DNA of 64,000 nucleotides from Wylensekiella montiformis (GTDB lineage: Bacteria > Bacillota > Negativicutes > Selenomonadales > Selenomonadaceae), in the NCBI RefSeq assembly GCF_009697385.1, contig NZ_VUNL01000010.1:52260-116259 (forward strand), written 5' to 3'. The notes beneath the pieces were generated by a model. It did no database searches and was not told the DNA's origin. It saw only the letters and a list, made by a program, of their open reading frames with translations. The translations under genes were made by a program, and so were the position numbers. This document shows positions 33,288-43,368 of the stretch, in pieces; position 1 is the first letter of the stretch, and each line of letters begins with the position of its first letter.

Positions 33288-34745
33288 TTGACGCAGTTTG
33301 ATAAACGCAACATCACCATGATGATGGATTTTTATGAAATGACGATGGCCAACGGGTATTTTCAGGATCATGATAAAGATGTCCAGGTTGCCTTCGACGT
33401 ATTTTACCGAGCGAATCCGGATGAAGGCGGGTTCGCTATTTTTGCTGGCTTAGAGCAGGTGATTGAATACGTTGAGAATATGGAATTTTCGGAGGAAGAT
33501 GTTGCATATTTCCGGGAACAGAATATTTTTTCCGAGGAGTTTTTGCAATATCTTTCTTCCTTTCATTTTTCCGGGGATATTTATGCCATGCCGGAAGGAA
33601 CCATCATGTACCCGAACGAACCGTGCATTACGGTTGTTGCGCCTTTGATTGACGCGCAGCTGGTGGAAACCGCTATTCTGGCACAGGTGAACCATCAGTC
33701 CCTTATTGCAACAAAGGCACGCCGGATCGTCAAAGCCGCGGACGGGCGTGCTGTATCGGATTTTGGCGCCCGCCGTGCGCACAATATGGATGCGGCTACT
33801 TATGGCGCCCGCGCTGCCTATATCGGCGGGGTGGTTGGTACGGCAACCGTCTCGGCCGGTCAGATGTTCCACATTCCGATTTCCGGGACGATGGCTCACA
33901 GCTGGGTTATGTTTTATGGCGACGAGTATGCGGCATTCCGGAAGTATGCGGAAACGTATCCGGATGCTACGGTGTTGTTGGTCGATACTTATGATGTGAT
34001 TCATTCGGGCATACCGAATGCCATTCGTGTTGCCCATGAAGTTTTGGAGCCAATGGGAAAGCGGTTGCTCGGGATTCGCATTGATTCCGGCGATCTGGCC
34101 TATCTTTCCAAGCGTGTGCGCAGGATGCTGGATGATGCCGGACTGGAAGACTGTAAGATCGTGGTATCCAATAGTTTGGACGAATTTACCGTAGCTTCTT
34201 TGCTGGCGCAGGGAGCATGTATCGACAGCTTTGGTATTGGCGAACGCCTGATTACCGCCAAGTCCGAGCCGGTATTCGGTGCTGTCTACAAATTGGCCGC
34301 TGTCGGAGAAAAAGGCGATTTTGCACCGCGCATTAAAGTATCGGAAAATGTTGAAAAGATTACGAATCCGGGTCTGAAAGATCTTTACCGCATTTACGAT
34401 GAAGGAGGTCATGCCGTGGCGGATCTTCTCGCGATCTGCGGAGAACCGGTCGATCTTTCTGCTCCGTACCGGTATATTGATCCGCAGAAGCCATGGAAGA
34501 ATCGTTCTTTCCAGCAATGCACCTGCAGAAACCTGCGCCAGCTTTATGTGCGGCAGGGAAAACGCACGGGAGCGTTGCCGACGCTGGATGAAATTCGCGA
34601 TTATGTTCGGATGCAGTTAACCGATGAGATTTGGGAAGAAGAGCAGCGCTTTGAAAATCCGCACCGCCATTATCTGGATATGACACCGGCTTATTATGAG
34701 CTGAAAATGGAGCTTCTGTCGAAAACACGTGAGGAACATGCCTGA
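33288..34745 (+). CDS. pncB: Nicotinate phosphoribosyltransferase
   Basis: Converts nicotinate and PRPP to nicotinate mononucleotide in NAD salvage; 485 aa, the longer Firmicute-type enzyme. Family features: MMMDFYEMTMANGYF at the start, DFGARRAHNMDAATYGARAAY (substrate and phosphoribosyl binding), SGTMAHSWVM with the catalytic His, LLVDTYDV, and GIRIDSGDLAYLSK. The start is TTG 33288 after GGGAGGGG. It works with the NiaP transporter at 13.5 kb. aroE follows, its most likely start 26 bases after the pncB stop. Confidence 0.96.
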   Translation: MTQFDKRNITMMMDFYEMTMANGYFQDHDKDVQVAFDVFYRANPDEGGFAIFAGLEQVIEYVENMEFSEEDVAYFREQNIFSEEFLQYLSSFHFSGDIYAMPEGTIMYPNEPCITVVAPLIDAQLVETAILAQVNHQSLIATKARRIVKAADGRAVSDFGARRAHNMDAATYGARAAYIGGVVGTATVSAGQMFHIPISGTMAHSWVMFYGDEYAAFRKYAETYPDATVLLVDTYDVIHSGIPNAIRVAHEVLEPMGKRLLGIRIDSGDLAYLSKRVRRMLDDAGLEDCKIVVSNSLDEFTVASLLAQGACIDSFGIGERLITAKSEPVFGAVYKLAAVGEKGDFAPRIKVSENVEKITNPGLKDLYRIYDEGGHAVADLLAICGEPVDLSAPYRYIDPQKPWKNRSFQQCTCRNLRQLYVRQGKRTGALPTLDEIRDYVRMQLTDEIWEEEQRFENPHRHYLDMTPAYYELKMELLSKTREEHA

Positions 34746-34770
34746 GAAAGCAATGAATGGGAGAAATGTT

Positions 34771-35628
34771 ATGATAACGGGAACGACAAAAAATCTCGGC
34801 GTTATGGGATGGCCGATTGTTCATTCGCTGTCTCCGGTCCTTCAGAATGCGGCACTTGCCCAGGCAGGGCTGGATTATGTGTATTTGTCTTTGCCGGTGC
34901 GGCCCGATCATCTTTCCACGGCTGTTGCCGGATTAAAGGCTCTGCAGTTTCGTGGCTGGAATGTCACGATCCCGCATAAGACGACGATTATGTCCCTGCT
35001 GGATGATGTGGATGAAGATGCCCGGATCATCGGGGCGGTGAATACGGTGGTCAATGATTCAGGCAGGCTGTCTGGCTATAATACGGATGTGACCGGGTTT
35101 GTGCAGGCTCTGCAGCATCGTTCCTTTTTGCTGGATGGATGCCGGGCTGTGCTCTTTGGCGCGGGGGGCGCCGCCCGTGCCGTGATCTGGGGGCTTTTAA
35201 AGTCAGGCGCTGCTAGCGTTTGCATCGGAGTGCGCAATCCGGACAAGGCGAGCGCATTGGAAACTGTCTTTCGTCCGTATGGATCGATTGAGATTCTGCA
35301 TTGGGAGACGGAATCCTTTCAGTCGGCGTTGCGTGAGGCCGATTTGCTGGTCAATACGACACCGCTGGGGATGACGCCTCATACGGAAGCGATGCCGCCG
35401 GTAAATTGGGAGCAGGTTCCTGCGCACGCGCTGATCTATGATATTATCTATACGCCGGCAGAGACGCGGTTCCTTCGTGAAGCGCGTCTGCGCGGTCACG
35501 TTACGATCAATGGCGAGGAAATGCTGGCGGGGCAGGGGGCGGCGGCTTTTGAAAAATGGACAGGGGTCTGTCCGGATACCGCGCTCATGCGGAGGAAGCT
35601 TCGCGAAGCTTTGAGTCAGCAGGACTGA
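34771..35628 (+). CDS. aroE: Shikimate dehydrogenase
   Basis: NADPH-dependent reduction of 3-dehydroshikimate in aromatic amino acid synthesis; 285 aa. The N-terminus TKNLGVMGWPIVHSLSPVLQNAAL binds shikimate, NVTIPHKTTIM carries the catalytic Lys, YNTDVTGF the Asp, and FGAGGAARAVIWGL is the NADP loop. ATG 34771 with GGGAG is preferred; an in-frame ATG at 34738, inside the pncB stop region with GAGGA before it, is an alternative adding 11 residues. Cotranscribed with pncB. No other aro genes are near. Confidence 0.94.
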   Translation: MITGTTKNLGVMGWPIVHSLSPVLQNAALAQAGLDYVYLSLPVRPDHLSTAVAGLKALQFRGWNVTIPHKTTIMSLLDDVDEDARIIGAVNTVVNDSGRLSGYNTDVTGFVQALQHRSFLLDGCRAVLFGAGGAARAVIWGLLKSGAASVCIGVRNPDKASALETVFRPYGSIEILHWETESFQSALREADLLVNTTPLGMTPHTEAMPPVNWEQVPAHALIYDIIYTPAETRFLREARLRGHVTINGEEMLAGQGAAAFEKWTGVCPDTALMRRKLREALSQQD

Positions 35629-35675
35629 AAGGGGCCGGTCCCTTTCACTCCTGCTGAGAAGCCGGCGTCGAATCT

Positions 35676-35704
35676 TTGTATTTATGGCGCAATTATGATA
35701 TGAT
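35676..35704 (+). promoter_or_regulatory. Probable promoter of the tgt-secF cluster
   Basis: -35 TTGTAT (35676-35681), 17-base spacer, -10 TATGAT (35699-35704), about 70 bases before the tgt start. A second overlapping TATGAT at 35694 has worse spacing. Confidence 0.55.
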
Positions 35705-35754
35705 ATACACTTGATGGAAGTATGCGCTGATACTGCAACATATGCAATAATTAG

Positions 35755-36903
<1,149 letters not shown>

Positions 36904-36932
36904 GTTCATATTTTACAAAAGGAGTGTTGGAA

Positions 36933-37220
36933 ATGAGTCCGGAAATGGCAGCGGCCCTGGGAACATGGGGGCCAATTCTTGTTATGATCGCAATTTTTTA
37001 TTTTTTGCTTTATCGCCCGCAGAAGAATGCGCAGAAGCGTCGCCGCAGCATGCTGGAAAGCCTGAAAAAGGACAACCGGGTCATGACGATCGGCGGACTT
37101 TATGGGACGATTGTCGATATGGATGACAAGGTTGTAAAGCTGAAGATTGCTGAGCATACTGTTATTGAGGTGGCACGTTCCTCGATCAATGCGAATGTTT
37201 CGCAGGACAAACAGGCGTAA
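36933..37220 (+). CDS. yajC: Preprotein translocase subunit YajC
   Basis: A 95-residue accessory protein of the SecDF-YajC complex. One N-terminal membrane segment (GPILVMIAIFYFLLYRPQ) is followed by the family signature KNAQKRRRSMLESLKKDNRVMTIGGLYGTI (shown here in parts: KRRRSMLESLKKDN, RVMTIGGLYGTI). ATG 36933 follows AAAGGAG. tgt-yajC-secDF is a widespread order; here three extra genes lie between yajC and secD. Confidence 0.95.
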   Translation: MSPEMAAALGTWGPILVMIAIFYFLLYRPQKNAQKRRRSMLESLKKDNRVMTIGGLYGTIVDMDDKVVKLKIAEHTVIEVARSSINANVSQDKQA

Positions 37221-37221
37221 T

Positions 37222-37821
37222 ATGGGCGCTGCAGCGGAGATACAAAACGAGAAAAAAAAGCTGCGGGCCGCTATGCTGGCGGCACGCAGAAATTTGACGG
37301 CCTCTTACCGGGAAAAGGCCGGGCGCGTCATGATAGAACGGCTCTGCGCGACGGAATGGTTTCAGCAGGCCGACGCGTTGTTTTTGTATGCGTCCATGCC
37401 GGATGAAGTACCGCTTTACCCGCTCATGGCGCGCTGTCTGGCTGCCGGGAAACGGGTTGGTCTGCCCTGGATTACCGGCCCGGGCAGTATGGATGTGGTG
37501 AACCTCCCTGCCATGGATGCACTGGTTCCGGGAAAATTTGGCATTCAGACCGTGGATCCGGCACGGCGTACGATACTTCCGGCGGATTCGATTGATCTGA
37601 TTATTGTACCGGGGGCTGCTTTTGATGATGCAGGAAACCGTCTTGGCCTTGGTGCCGGATATTATGACCGTTTTATGGCGGAACGCGCACCGCAGGCGCA
37701 TCGTGTCGCGCTGGCATTTGAGTGTCAGATGGCAGCGCGGATTCCGGTTGAGCCGCATGATCAGCGGGTGGATTGTGTTATCACGGAAAAGCGAATGGTG
37801 AGTGATGAAATATGGAGATAA
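37222..37821 (+). CDS. 5-formyltetrahydrofolate cyclo-ligase
   Basis: A 199-residue enzyme that converts 5-formyl-THF to 5,10-methenyl-THF with ATP. N-terminal KKKLRAAMLAARRNLTA, the substrate region FGIQTVDPARRT, and the ATP-binding loop GNRLGLGAGYYDRFMAER are the family signatures. The start ATG 37222 is one base after the yajC stop. The 3' end overlaps the next gene by ten bases. A role in folate recycling is expected; its place among export genes is probably incidental. Confidence 0.93.
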   Translation: MGAAAEIQNEKKKLRAAMLAARRNLTASYREKAGRVMIERLCATEWFQQADALFLYASMPDEVPLYPLMARCLAAGKRVGLPWITGPGSMDVVNLPAMDALVPGKFGIQTVDPARRTILPADSIDLIIVPGAAFDDAGNRLGLGAGYYDRFMAERAPQAHRVALAFECQMAARIPVEPHDQRVDCVITEKRMVSDEIWR

Positions 37822-38522
37822 AAATCGGGCTGGCCAGAACGGCAAAATATGCTACGGAAGTATGCGGCGATACCTGTGATGTCATTGAACGGCCGCACGG
37901 AGGCCTTTCGGCGGTCATTGCCGATGGTCAGGGAAATGGCCTTTCGGCGCATCATACCAGCAGCTGGGTGGTGAATAAAGCGACGCAGCTGATTGCTGAT
38001 GGCGCTCGTGACGGTGCAGTAGCAAGGGCGGTTCATGATTATCTGTATGCGATGAAGGATAAAAAAGTGTCCTGTACGCTGACTGTAGTGAGTGCGGATC
38101 TGGACACGGGAACCGCCGTAATCAGCCGGAATTCAAACTGCCCGGTTATCGTGCGGACGGAGGAATACGAATCCGTTTACGATGAATCGGTTGAACCGAT
38201 TGGCGTAAATCGCCATATGAAGCCGTTGATGTATGAAATACCGCTTGAAGCCGGTATGGTGATTGTTTCGTACACGGACGGAATTGCCCATGCCGGTAAA
38301 AAGCGCACGGGACATCCGGCTGATTTTCGGAAAATCTTGGAAATCATCCGTCAAAATCCGGCCGAAGATGTATCTTTCATTGCCCGCAGTATCATGGATT
38401 ATGCGCTGACGCTTGATGCAGACAAGGCATCGGACGATATGACGGTACTGGTCATGGGAATCACGGAAGAATCATCAGAAACACCGAAAATTGAGCAGAT
38501 GGAAATTTCTTATCCGTATTAA
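37812..38522 (+). CDS. SpoIIE/RsbX-like PP2C-type phosphatase
   Basis: A 236-residue soluble protein made of a single SpoIIE-type phosphatase domain without sensor or membrane parts. Metal-binding motifs: AVIADGQGNGLSAHHTS (DGxGxG), VIVSYTDGIAHAG, and the terminal SDDMTVLVMGI. Such minimal phosphatases (compare RsbX) dephosphorylate serine on anti-sigma antagonists, but no STAS or HATPase partner is in the window. It overlaps the cyclo-ligase gene by ten bases, so it belongs to the same transcript. Confidence 0.85.
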   Translation: MEIKIGLARTAKYATEVCGDTCDVIERPHGGLSAVIADGQGNGLSAHHTSSWVVNKATQLIADGARDGAVARAVHDYLYAMKDKKVSCTLTVVSADLDTGTAVISRNSNCPVIVRTEEYESVYDESVEPIGVNRHMKPLMYEIPLEAGMVIVSYTDGIAHAGKKRTGHPADFRKILEIIRQNPAEDVSFIARSIMDYALTLDADKASDDMTVLVMGITEESSETPKIEQMEISYPY

Positions 38523-38579
38523 GACAGCACTGGGATGATATACTGAGCTGTATTGTGCCATGTCAGGAGGGAACTGGTC

Positions 38580-38933
38580 TTGAAAATAGCAGTTGTCGGC
38601 GTCTGTGCCTCCGGGAAGACCACGTTGGTGGCCGGCCTTAAAAATGCGGGATATGATGCTTATAATGTAGCGCAAGAACATTCCTGCGTCCATGATTTCT
38701 GGGCTAAGCATCATCCGGATCTATTGGTCATGATTGATGCGACCATGGCGGCGATCCATAAGCGGCGCAAAGTCTATTGGGGGGAGGATCGTCTGGCGGT
38801 GCAGCATAAACGTCTGGCAGATGCGCGTGCACATGCGGATCTTTATATCCAGACAGATGCGTTCGATGCGGATCAGGTCCGCCGCAAGGTGATCGCATTT
38901 ATCAAGGACTGGGAAGCAGGGCGTGGTGCCTGA
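38580..38933 (+). CDS. Small P-loop NTPase of unknown role
   Basis: A 117-residue protein starting MKIAVVGVCASGKTTLVAGL, a Walker A motif of the small-kinase type, with a Walker B-like DLLVMIDAT. A basic stretch KRRKVYWGEDRLAVQHKRL follows. The size and layout suggest a nucleotide-binding regulator or small kinase; no substrate motif is recognised. TTG 38580 follows AGGAGGG. It lies between the SpoIIE-like phosphatase and secD and probably shares their transcript, so a kinase-phosphatase pairing is conceivable but unproven. Confidence 0.65.
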   Translation: MKIAVVGVCASGKTTLVAGLKNAGYDAYNVAQEHSCVHDFWAKHHPDLLVMIDATMAAIHKRRKVYWGEDRLAVQHKRLADARAHADLYIQTDAFDADQVRRKVIAFIKDWEAGRGA

Positions 38934-38992
38934 TAAGCCCGAGCTTTTCATCATAGAAGAAATCCGGGGGAACTATCCTCCGAAGGAAAGGG

Positions 38993-40255
38993 TTGAATCC
39001 GTTGAGAAAAGACAGTCTCATCAAACTGATTGCCTGTGTATTTGCTATCATCGGCATTTTTATCGCGTTCATCAAACCGTTGGCGTTTTCCATTCGTCAG
39101 GGGTTGGATCTGCAGGGCGGTACACATGTTGTGTTGGAAGCAGAGGATACAGACATTGCCAAGGTCAATGATGATGCCATGAATCGCGTCATCACTATTA
39201 TGGAAAAACGCGTCAATGCATTGGGCCTGACGGAACCGATCATTCAGCGCGAGGGCGAGCGCCGTGTTATCATCGAGCTTCCCGGTGTTAAGGATCCGGA
39301 TGCTGCGATTCAGACGATCGGCAAAACAGCTATGCTTGAATTTAAAGATGAAGAGGGGAATACCGTCCTCACCGGCACAGATCTCAAGGATGCGCAGGCA
39401 GCGACCAATCAGCAGAACGGTCAAAATGTCGTCAATCTTGAATTCACAGAGGAAGGCGCCAAGAAGTTTGCGGATCTTACGACGAAAAATGTCGGCCGTA
39501 CGATTGCCATTCTTTTGGATGGTGAGGTGCTGACCGCTCCGAACGTCAGGGAACCAATCCTCGGCGGGAAGGCGGAGATTTCCGGACAAAAAACATTGGA
39601 AGAGGCACAGAATCTTGCTGTCGTGCTGCGCAGCGGCGCTCTGCCGGTCAAGGTGAATATCATCGAGACGCGTACTGTGGGGCCTTCTCTGGGACAGGAT
39701 TCCAAGGACAAGTCGGAATTTGCCTTTGCTGTCGGTATTGGTGCGGTATTGATTTTTATGCTTCTTTTCTATCGCCTGTCGGGATTCATAGCTGATGTGG
39801 CTTTGATGGCATATACCATTATGCTGCTTGCCCTGCTGTATCTTCTTGATGCAACGCTGACGCTGCCGGGGGTAGCTGGTATTATCCTGTCGATTGGTAT
39901 GGCGGTAGATGCGAATGTATTGATTTTCGAACATTTCAAAGAGGAATATCAGATTCAGGGGAAAACCTTGCGTTTGGCGATGGATTCTGGATTTAAGCGT
40001 GCTTTTACGACGATTTTTGATTCGAACGTCACAACCATCATTGCGGCTGGTGTGCTCTTTTTCCTCGGGACAGGAACGATCCGTGGATTTGCCATTACGC
40101 TTGGGTTGGGAACGATCCTTTCGATGTTCACGGCAATTACTCTGTCGCAGTATTTGCTCAAGCTTATGATCAAAGCCAGAATTTCAGAGAATCCGGGATC
40201 TTATGGCGCAACGGGCTTTATGCTTTGGAAGAAGGAGGACCTGAAACATGAATAA
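38993..40255 (+). CDS. secD: Protein translocase subunit SecD
   Basis: Proton-driven accessory of the Sec translocon; 420 aa with six membrane segments. GLDLQGGTHVVLEAE follows the first segment, then the periplasmic P1 domain (VEKRVNALGLTEP-like, KRVNALGLTEPIIQ, IIELPGVKDPDAAI). The conserved LRSGALPVKVNIIETRTVGPSLGQDS and the SSD-like GIILSIGMAVDANVLIFEHFKEE are present. Start TTG 38993 (AAGGAAAGGG upstream); TTG 39002 is an alternative. It overlaps secF by eight bases. It is shorter than E. coli SecD, as usual in Firmicutes. Confidence 0.95.
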   Translation: MNPLRKDSLIKLIACVFAIIGIFIAFIKPLAFSIRQGLDLQGGTHVVLEAEDTDIAKVNDDAMNRVITIMEKRVNALGLTEPIIQREGERRVIIELPGVKDPDAAIQTIGKTAMLEFKDEEGNTVLTGTDLKDAQAATNQQNGQNVVNLEFTEEGAKKFADLTTKNVGRTIAILLDGEVLTAPNVREPILGGKAEISGQKTLEEAQNLAVVLRSGALPVKVNIIETRTVGPSLGQDSKDKSEFAFAVGIGAVLIFMLLFYRLSGFIADVALMAYTIMLLALLYLLDATLTLPGVAGIILSIGMAVDANVLIFEHFKEEYQIQGKTLRLAMDSGFKRAFTTIFDSNVTTIIAAGVLFFLGTGTIRGFAITLGLGTILSMFTAITLSQYLLKLMIKARISENPGSYGATGFMLWKKEDLKHE

Positions 40256-41162
40256 ATTTAATCTTGCAGGCCACAGAAACTGGTTTTTCCTTCTCTCGCT
40301 TCTGATTATTCTTTCTGGACTTTTCTGTATGGTGACGAGAGGATTCAATTTCGGCATCGATTTTACGGGAGGGACGATTATTGACCTCAAGTTTGATCAT
40401 CCGGTGACGATTGCGGAAGTTCGTACCAGTTTGGCAAAATACAGTCTGGAAGGTTCGACGATTCAGCTTTCCGGGACACAGTCTGATGTGACCGCTTCGG
40501 AAGATGTTATGATCCGTGCGGTGGATATGGAGGAAAATCAGCGCAAAGAGGTCATGGCTGCCCTTCAGGAAGATGTCGGACATTATACGGTTTTGCGGGA
40601 AGAAAAAGTTGGCGCCACGATCGGCGGCGAGCTCATCACGAATGCGGTTCTGGCTTTGCTGGTATCCTGGGCGCTGATTATCCTTTATGTCGCCTATCGG
40701 TTTGAGTGGCGTTTCGGCGTGTCGGCCGTTTTAGCCTTGGTACATGATATTTTGATCGTACTTTCGGTCTTTTCCCTGACTCAGCGTCAGATTGATTCAT
40801 CGTTTGTGGCTGCGCTTCTGACCATCGTCGGTTATTCCATCAATGATACCATTGTTATTTTCGACCGGATTCGCGAGAACCTCAAGCTCCATTTCCGCCG
40901 CGGCGGCGATGTGGATCGGCTGGTCAATACGTCGATTTTCCAGACGCTGACGCGCTCGCTTTATACGGTCTTTACGGTTTTGTTTACGACGTTTTCCCTG
41001 TATTTCTTCGGCGGAGATACGACGAAGGATTTTGCCTTTGCTTTGCTGGTCGGATTCAGCGTTGGATGCTATTCTTCGATATTCATTGCCAGTCCGCTCT
41101 GGATTGTTTTCCGTGGCTTGGGCGGCGGTAAAGAACATGGCAAACCTGAAACGGCGCACTGA
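40248..41162 (+). CDS. secF: Protein translocase subunit SecF
   Basis: Partner of SecD; 304 aa, six membrane segments. Signatures: GFNFGIDFTGGTIIDLKF at the first segment, VGATIGGELITNAVLALL, TIVGYSINDTIVIFDRIRENL in segment four, and the cytoplasmic end QTLTRSLYTVFTVLFTTFSLY (given in parts: NTSIFQTLTRSLYTVF). ATG 40248 lies inside the 3' end of secD after GAAGGAGG. A strong terminator ends the operon. Confidence 0.96.
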   Translation: MNKFNLAGHRNWFFLLSLLIILSGLFCMVTRGFNFGIDFTGGTIIDLKFDHPVTIAEVRTSLAKYSLEGSTIQLSGTQSDVTASEDVMIRAVDMEENQRKEVMAALQEDVGHYTVLREEKVGATIGGELITNAVLALLVSWALIILYVAYRFEWRFGVSAVLALVHDILIVLSVFSLTQRQIDSSFVAALLTIVGYSINDTIVIFDRIRENLKLHFRRGGDVDRLVNTSIFQTLTRSLYTVFTVLFTTFSLYFFGGDTTKDFAFALLVGFSVGCYSSIFIASPLWIVFRGLGGGKEHGKPETAH

Positions 41163-41175
41163 GATGAATCACGGA

Positions 41176-41207
41176 AACTGCTGCAGTTTTTCTGCGGCAG
41201 TTTTTTT
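41176..41207 (+). terminator. Terminator of the tgt-secF operon
   Basis: AACTGCTGCAG (41176-41186) pairs with CTGCGGCAGTT (41192-41202) around a five-T loop and is followed by a T-run to 41207. Confidence 0.88.
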
Positions 41208-41232
41208 ATCCGATGCTAAGGGCGCTGGATCA

Positions 41233-41280
41233 GTTCGACTAGATTCAGAGGGAACCAAAACTCCCTCTGAATCTAGTTGA
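41233..41280. repeat. Second, 20-bp inverted repeat downstream of secF
   Basis: Arms 41233-41252 (TTCGACTAGATTCAGAGGGA) and 41261-41280 pair over 20 bp with one G-U, around the loop ACCAAAAC. It stands 25 bases after a complete terminator and has only a weak T-rich tail (ATTTTAT), so its role is unclear. Confidence 0.75.
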
Positions 41281-41308
41281 ATTTTATCGAAAGAAATGCG
41301 TTAAAAAA

Positions 41309-41337
41309 TCGACAGAGAAGAAGAGACGGGCTATAAT
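41309..41337 (+). promoter_or_regulatory. Promoter of recJ-relA
   Basis: -35 TCGACA (41309-41314), 17-base spacer, -10 TATAAT (41332-41337), 48 bases before the recJ ATG. Confidence 0.65.
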
Positions 41338-41384
41338 ATAAATCACCAAGTAAACCTAAAAAATTGCCAGGAGCTATCAGTTTT

Positions 41385-43355
41385 ATGTGGAAACAATGGA
41401 AGACTTTTGATGTGGTGCCGGAACAGAAAAAACTGGCAGAACGGCTGGGCATCCAGGAATGGATTGCCGGCCTGCTGCTGCACCGCGGTATCTGCGGGGT
41501 GAAAGAAGCGGGATATTTTCTGCATCCGGAAACGCAACCGTTTCATGATCCTTTTCTTATGAAAGATATGGACACGGCTGTGCAGCGTATTCGTCAGGCG
41601 ATCAACAATCATGAAAAGATTACGGTTTACGGCGATTATGATGTGGACGGGATGTCATCAACCGCTTTGTTGATACATAATCTGCGCCGGCTGGGCGCGG
41701 AACCGACGTATTATATTCCTGACCGCCACAGGGAAGGCTATGGTTTTAACCGGACTGCTTTGCAGAACCTCGCGGAAAACGGGACAGAGTTGCTTATTTC
41801 TGTAGATTGCGGGATTGCTTCTACTGAACTCGTTGCGGAGATGGCAGGATCGTTAGATATCATCATCACGGATCATCATCTGCCGGGATACAGTTTGCCC
41901 AAGGCTTTGGCGGTGGTGAATCCGCATCGTCAGGACTGCCCTTATCCGGATAAAAATCTTGCGGGGGTTGGCGTAACGTATAAGCTTTGTCAGGCCTTGT
42001 GGCAATCCATGCGAAACGAATCCTACACGGAGGATCAGGAGCTTGTTGCCTTGGGAACGGTGGCGGATATTGTTCCGCTTCTTGGAGAGAACCGGAGGCT
42101 GGTCTATTCAGGGCTGGCCAATATGCGGACTTCCTCATTTGCAGGAATACGCGCCCTGATTGATGTGGCGGATATACGGGAAGAAAAGCTGAACGCCAGT
42201 CATGTCGGATTTCGTCTGGCGCCAAGGCTTAATGCAGCAGGCCGGATCGGTACAGCACGTCTCGGGGTAGAGCTTCTGCTGGCAGACGAGGAAGGAAAAG
42301 CGGCACAGCTGGCCATGGAATTGGATCTGCTTAACCAAAAACGGCAGGCCATAGAGCAGGAGATTCTCCAACGGGCGGAAGAACAGCTTTCAGGGGAAGA
42401 CCCGGAAAATATGCCGGCCATCGTTATCGCCGGGGAAGATTGGGATCCCGGTGTGATTGGTATTGTGGCCTCCCGGCTGGTGGATCGCTATTATAAACCG
42501 ACGATCGTCATGAGTATTCAATCGGATGGAATATGCAGAGGCTCCTGTCGGAGCATCGAGGGACTGCATATGTATCATGCACTGGAATCATGTCGTGAAC
42601 ATATCCTGCAGTTCGGCGGTCATGCTCAAGCGGCCGGAGTATCTGTACGCGTCGGGGAATTTCAGGCCTTTCGTCAGGCGTTCCAGAGCGTGTCATCCTC
42701 CATGCTTTCCGACGAGGATTATATCCCGAAGATATCGGTGGAACTGGAACTGGAACCGGAAGCTTTAACGTTTGATATGGTAGAAGAACTGGAACAGCTG
42801 GAACCATATGGCATGGGAAATCCAAAGCCGTTATTCGGCTGCCGAAATATCCGCGGCACTGGCGCTGCGGCAATCGGCAGTCAGCGGCAGCATTTGCGCT
42901 TTCAGGTCGGCGGCCCCCAGGGGAAGATCCATGCGCTGTATTGGAATCGGAGCGATCTTGCCGGCATCGTAAATGCAGAGCATGTTGATATGGTGTACTC
43001 TCCGTCGATCAATGAGTGGATGGGCGTGCGCAGTTTGCAATGTATTGTGGAAGATTTGGAGCCGGGAAATCGGGAACGGATTTTTCCGGAACGCGAGCAG
43101 TTGGTTGAAATTTATCGTTTCCTTTATCAGATTCAGCAGACGGAAGGGAATATACCTTATTCGGCAGCGGAGCTTGCCGTGCGTTTTTCTGCCGCCGTGC
43201 ATCATATTTCACTGTATACGATGAGTATGGGACTTTGTATTTTTCAGGAATTGAACCTGCTTCGCACGGACCTTCAGGAAAAAGGGTATTCTTTGCAGAA
43301 AACATCGAACCGTATGGAGCTGAACCATTCCCGGACATTTTTCCGCCATCATTGA
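41385..43355 (+). CDS. recJ: Single-stranded-DNA-specific exonuclease RecJ
   Basis: 5'-3' exonuclease for recombination and repair; 656 aa. DHH motifs: VYGDYDVDGMSSTALL, LISVDCGIAS, IIITDHHLPG, ALGTVADIVPLLGENR. The DHHA1 domain has GGHAQAAGVSV, and an OB fold follows. About 80 residues after the OB fold (from EREQLVEIYRFLYQIQQ) form the extra C-terminal region usual in Firmicute RecJ, absent from E. coli RecJ. ATG 41385 lies 11 bases after CAGGAG; a TTG at 41364 is less likely. relA follows after 13 bases with a strong GAGGAGG. Confidence 0.95.
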   Translation: MWKQWKTFDVVPEQKKLAERLGIQEWIAGLLLHRGICGVKEAGYFLHPETQPFHDPFLMKDMDTAVQRIRQAINNHEKITVYGDYDVDGMSSTALLIHNLRRLGAEPTYYIPDRHREGYGFNRTALQNLAENGTELLISVDCGIASTELVAEMAGSLDIIITDHHLPGYSLPKALAVVNPHRQDCPYPDKNLAGVGVTYKLCQALWQSMRNESYTEDQELVALGTVADIVPLLGENRRLVYSGLANMRTSSFAGIRALIDVADIREEKLNASHVGFRLAPRLNAAGRIGTARLGVELLLADEEGKAAQLAMELDLLNQKRQAIEQEILQRAEEQLSGEDPENMPAIVIAGEDWDPGVIGIVASRLVDRYYKPTIVMSIQSDGICRGSCRSIEGLHMYHALESCREHILQFGGHAQAAGVSVRVGEFQAFRQAFQSVSSSMLSDEDYIPKISVELELEPEALTFDMVEELEQLEPYGMGNPKPLFGCRNIRGTGAAAIGSQRQHLRFQVGGPQGKIHALYWNRSDLAGIVNAEHVDMVYSPSINEWMGVRSLQCIVEDLEPGNRERIFPEREQLVEIYRFLYQIQQTEGNIPYSAAELAVRFSAAVHHISLYTMSMGLCIFQELNLLRTDLQEKGYSLQKTSNRMELNHSRTFFRHH

Positions 43356-43368
43356 GGAGGAGATTAGC

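Noticed and set aside
35633..35654. A short hairpin (GAAAGGG/CCCTTTC) after aroE as a terminator
   Set aside because: The stem is short and no T-run follows; kept out of the feature list.
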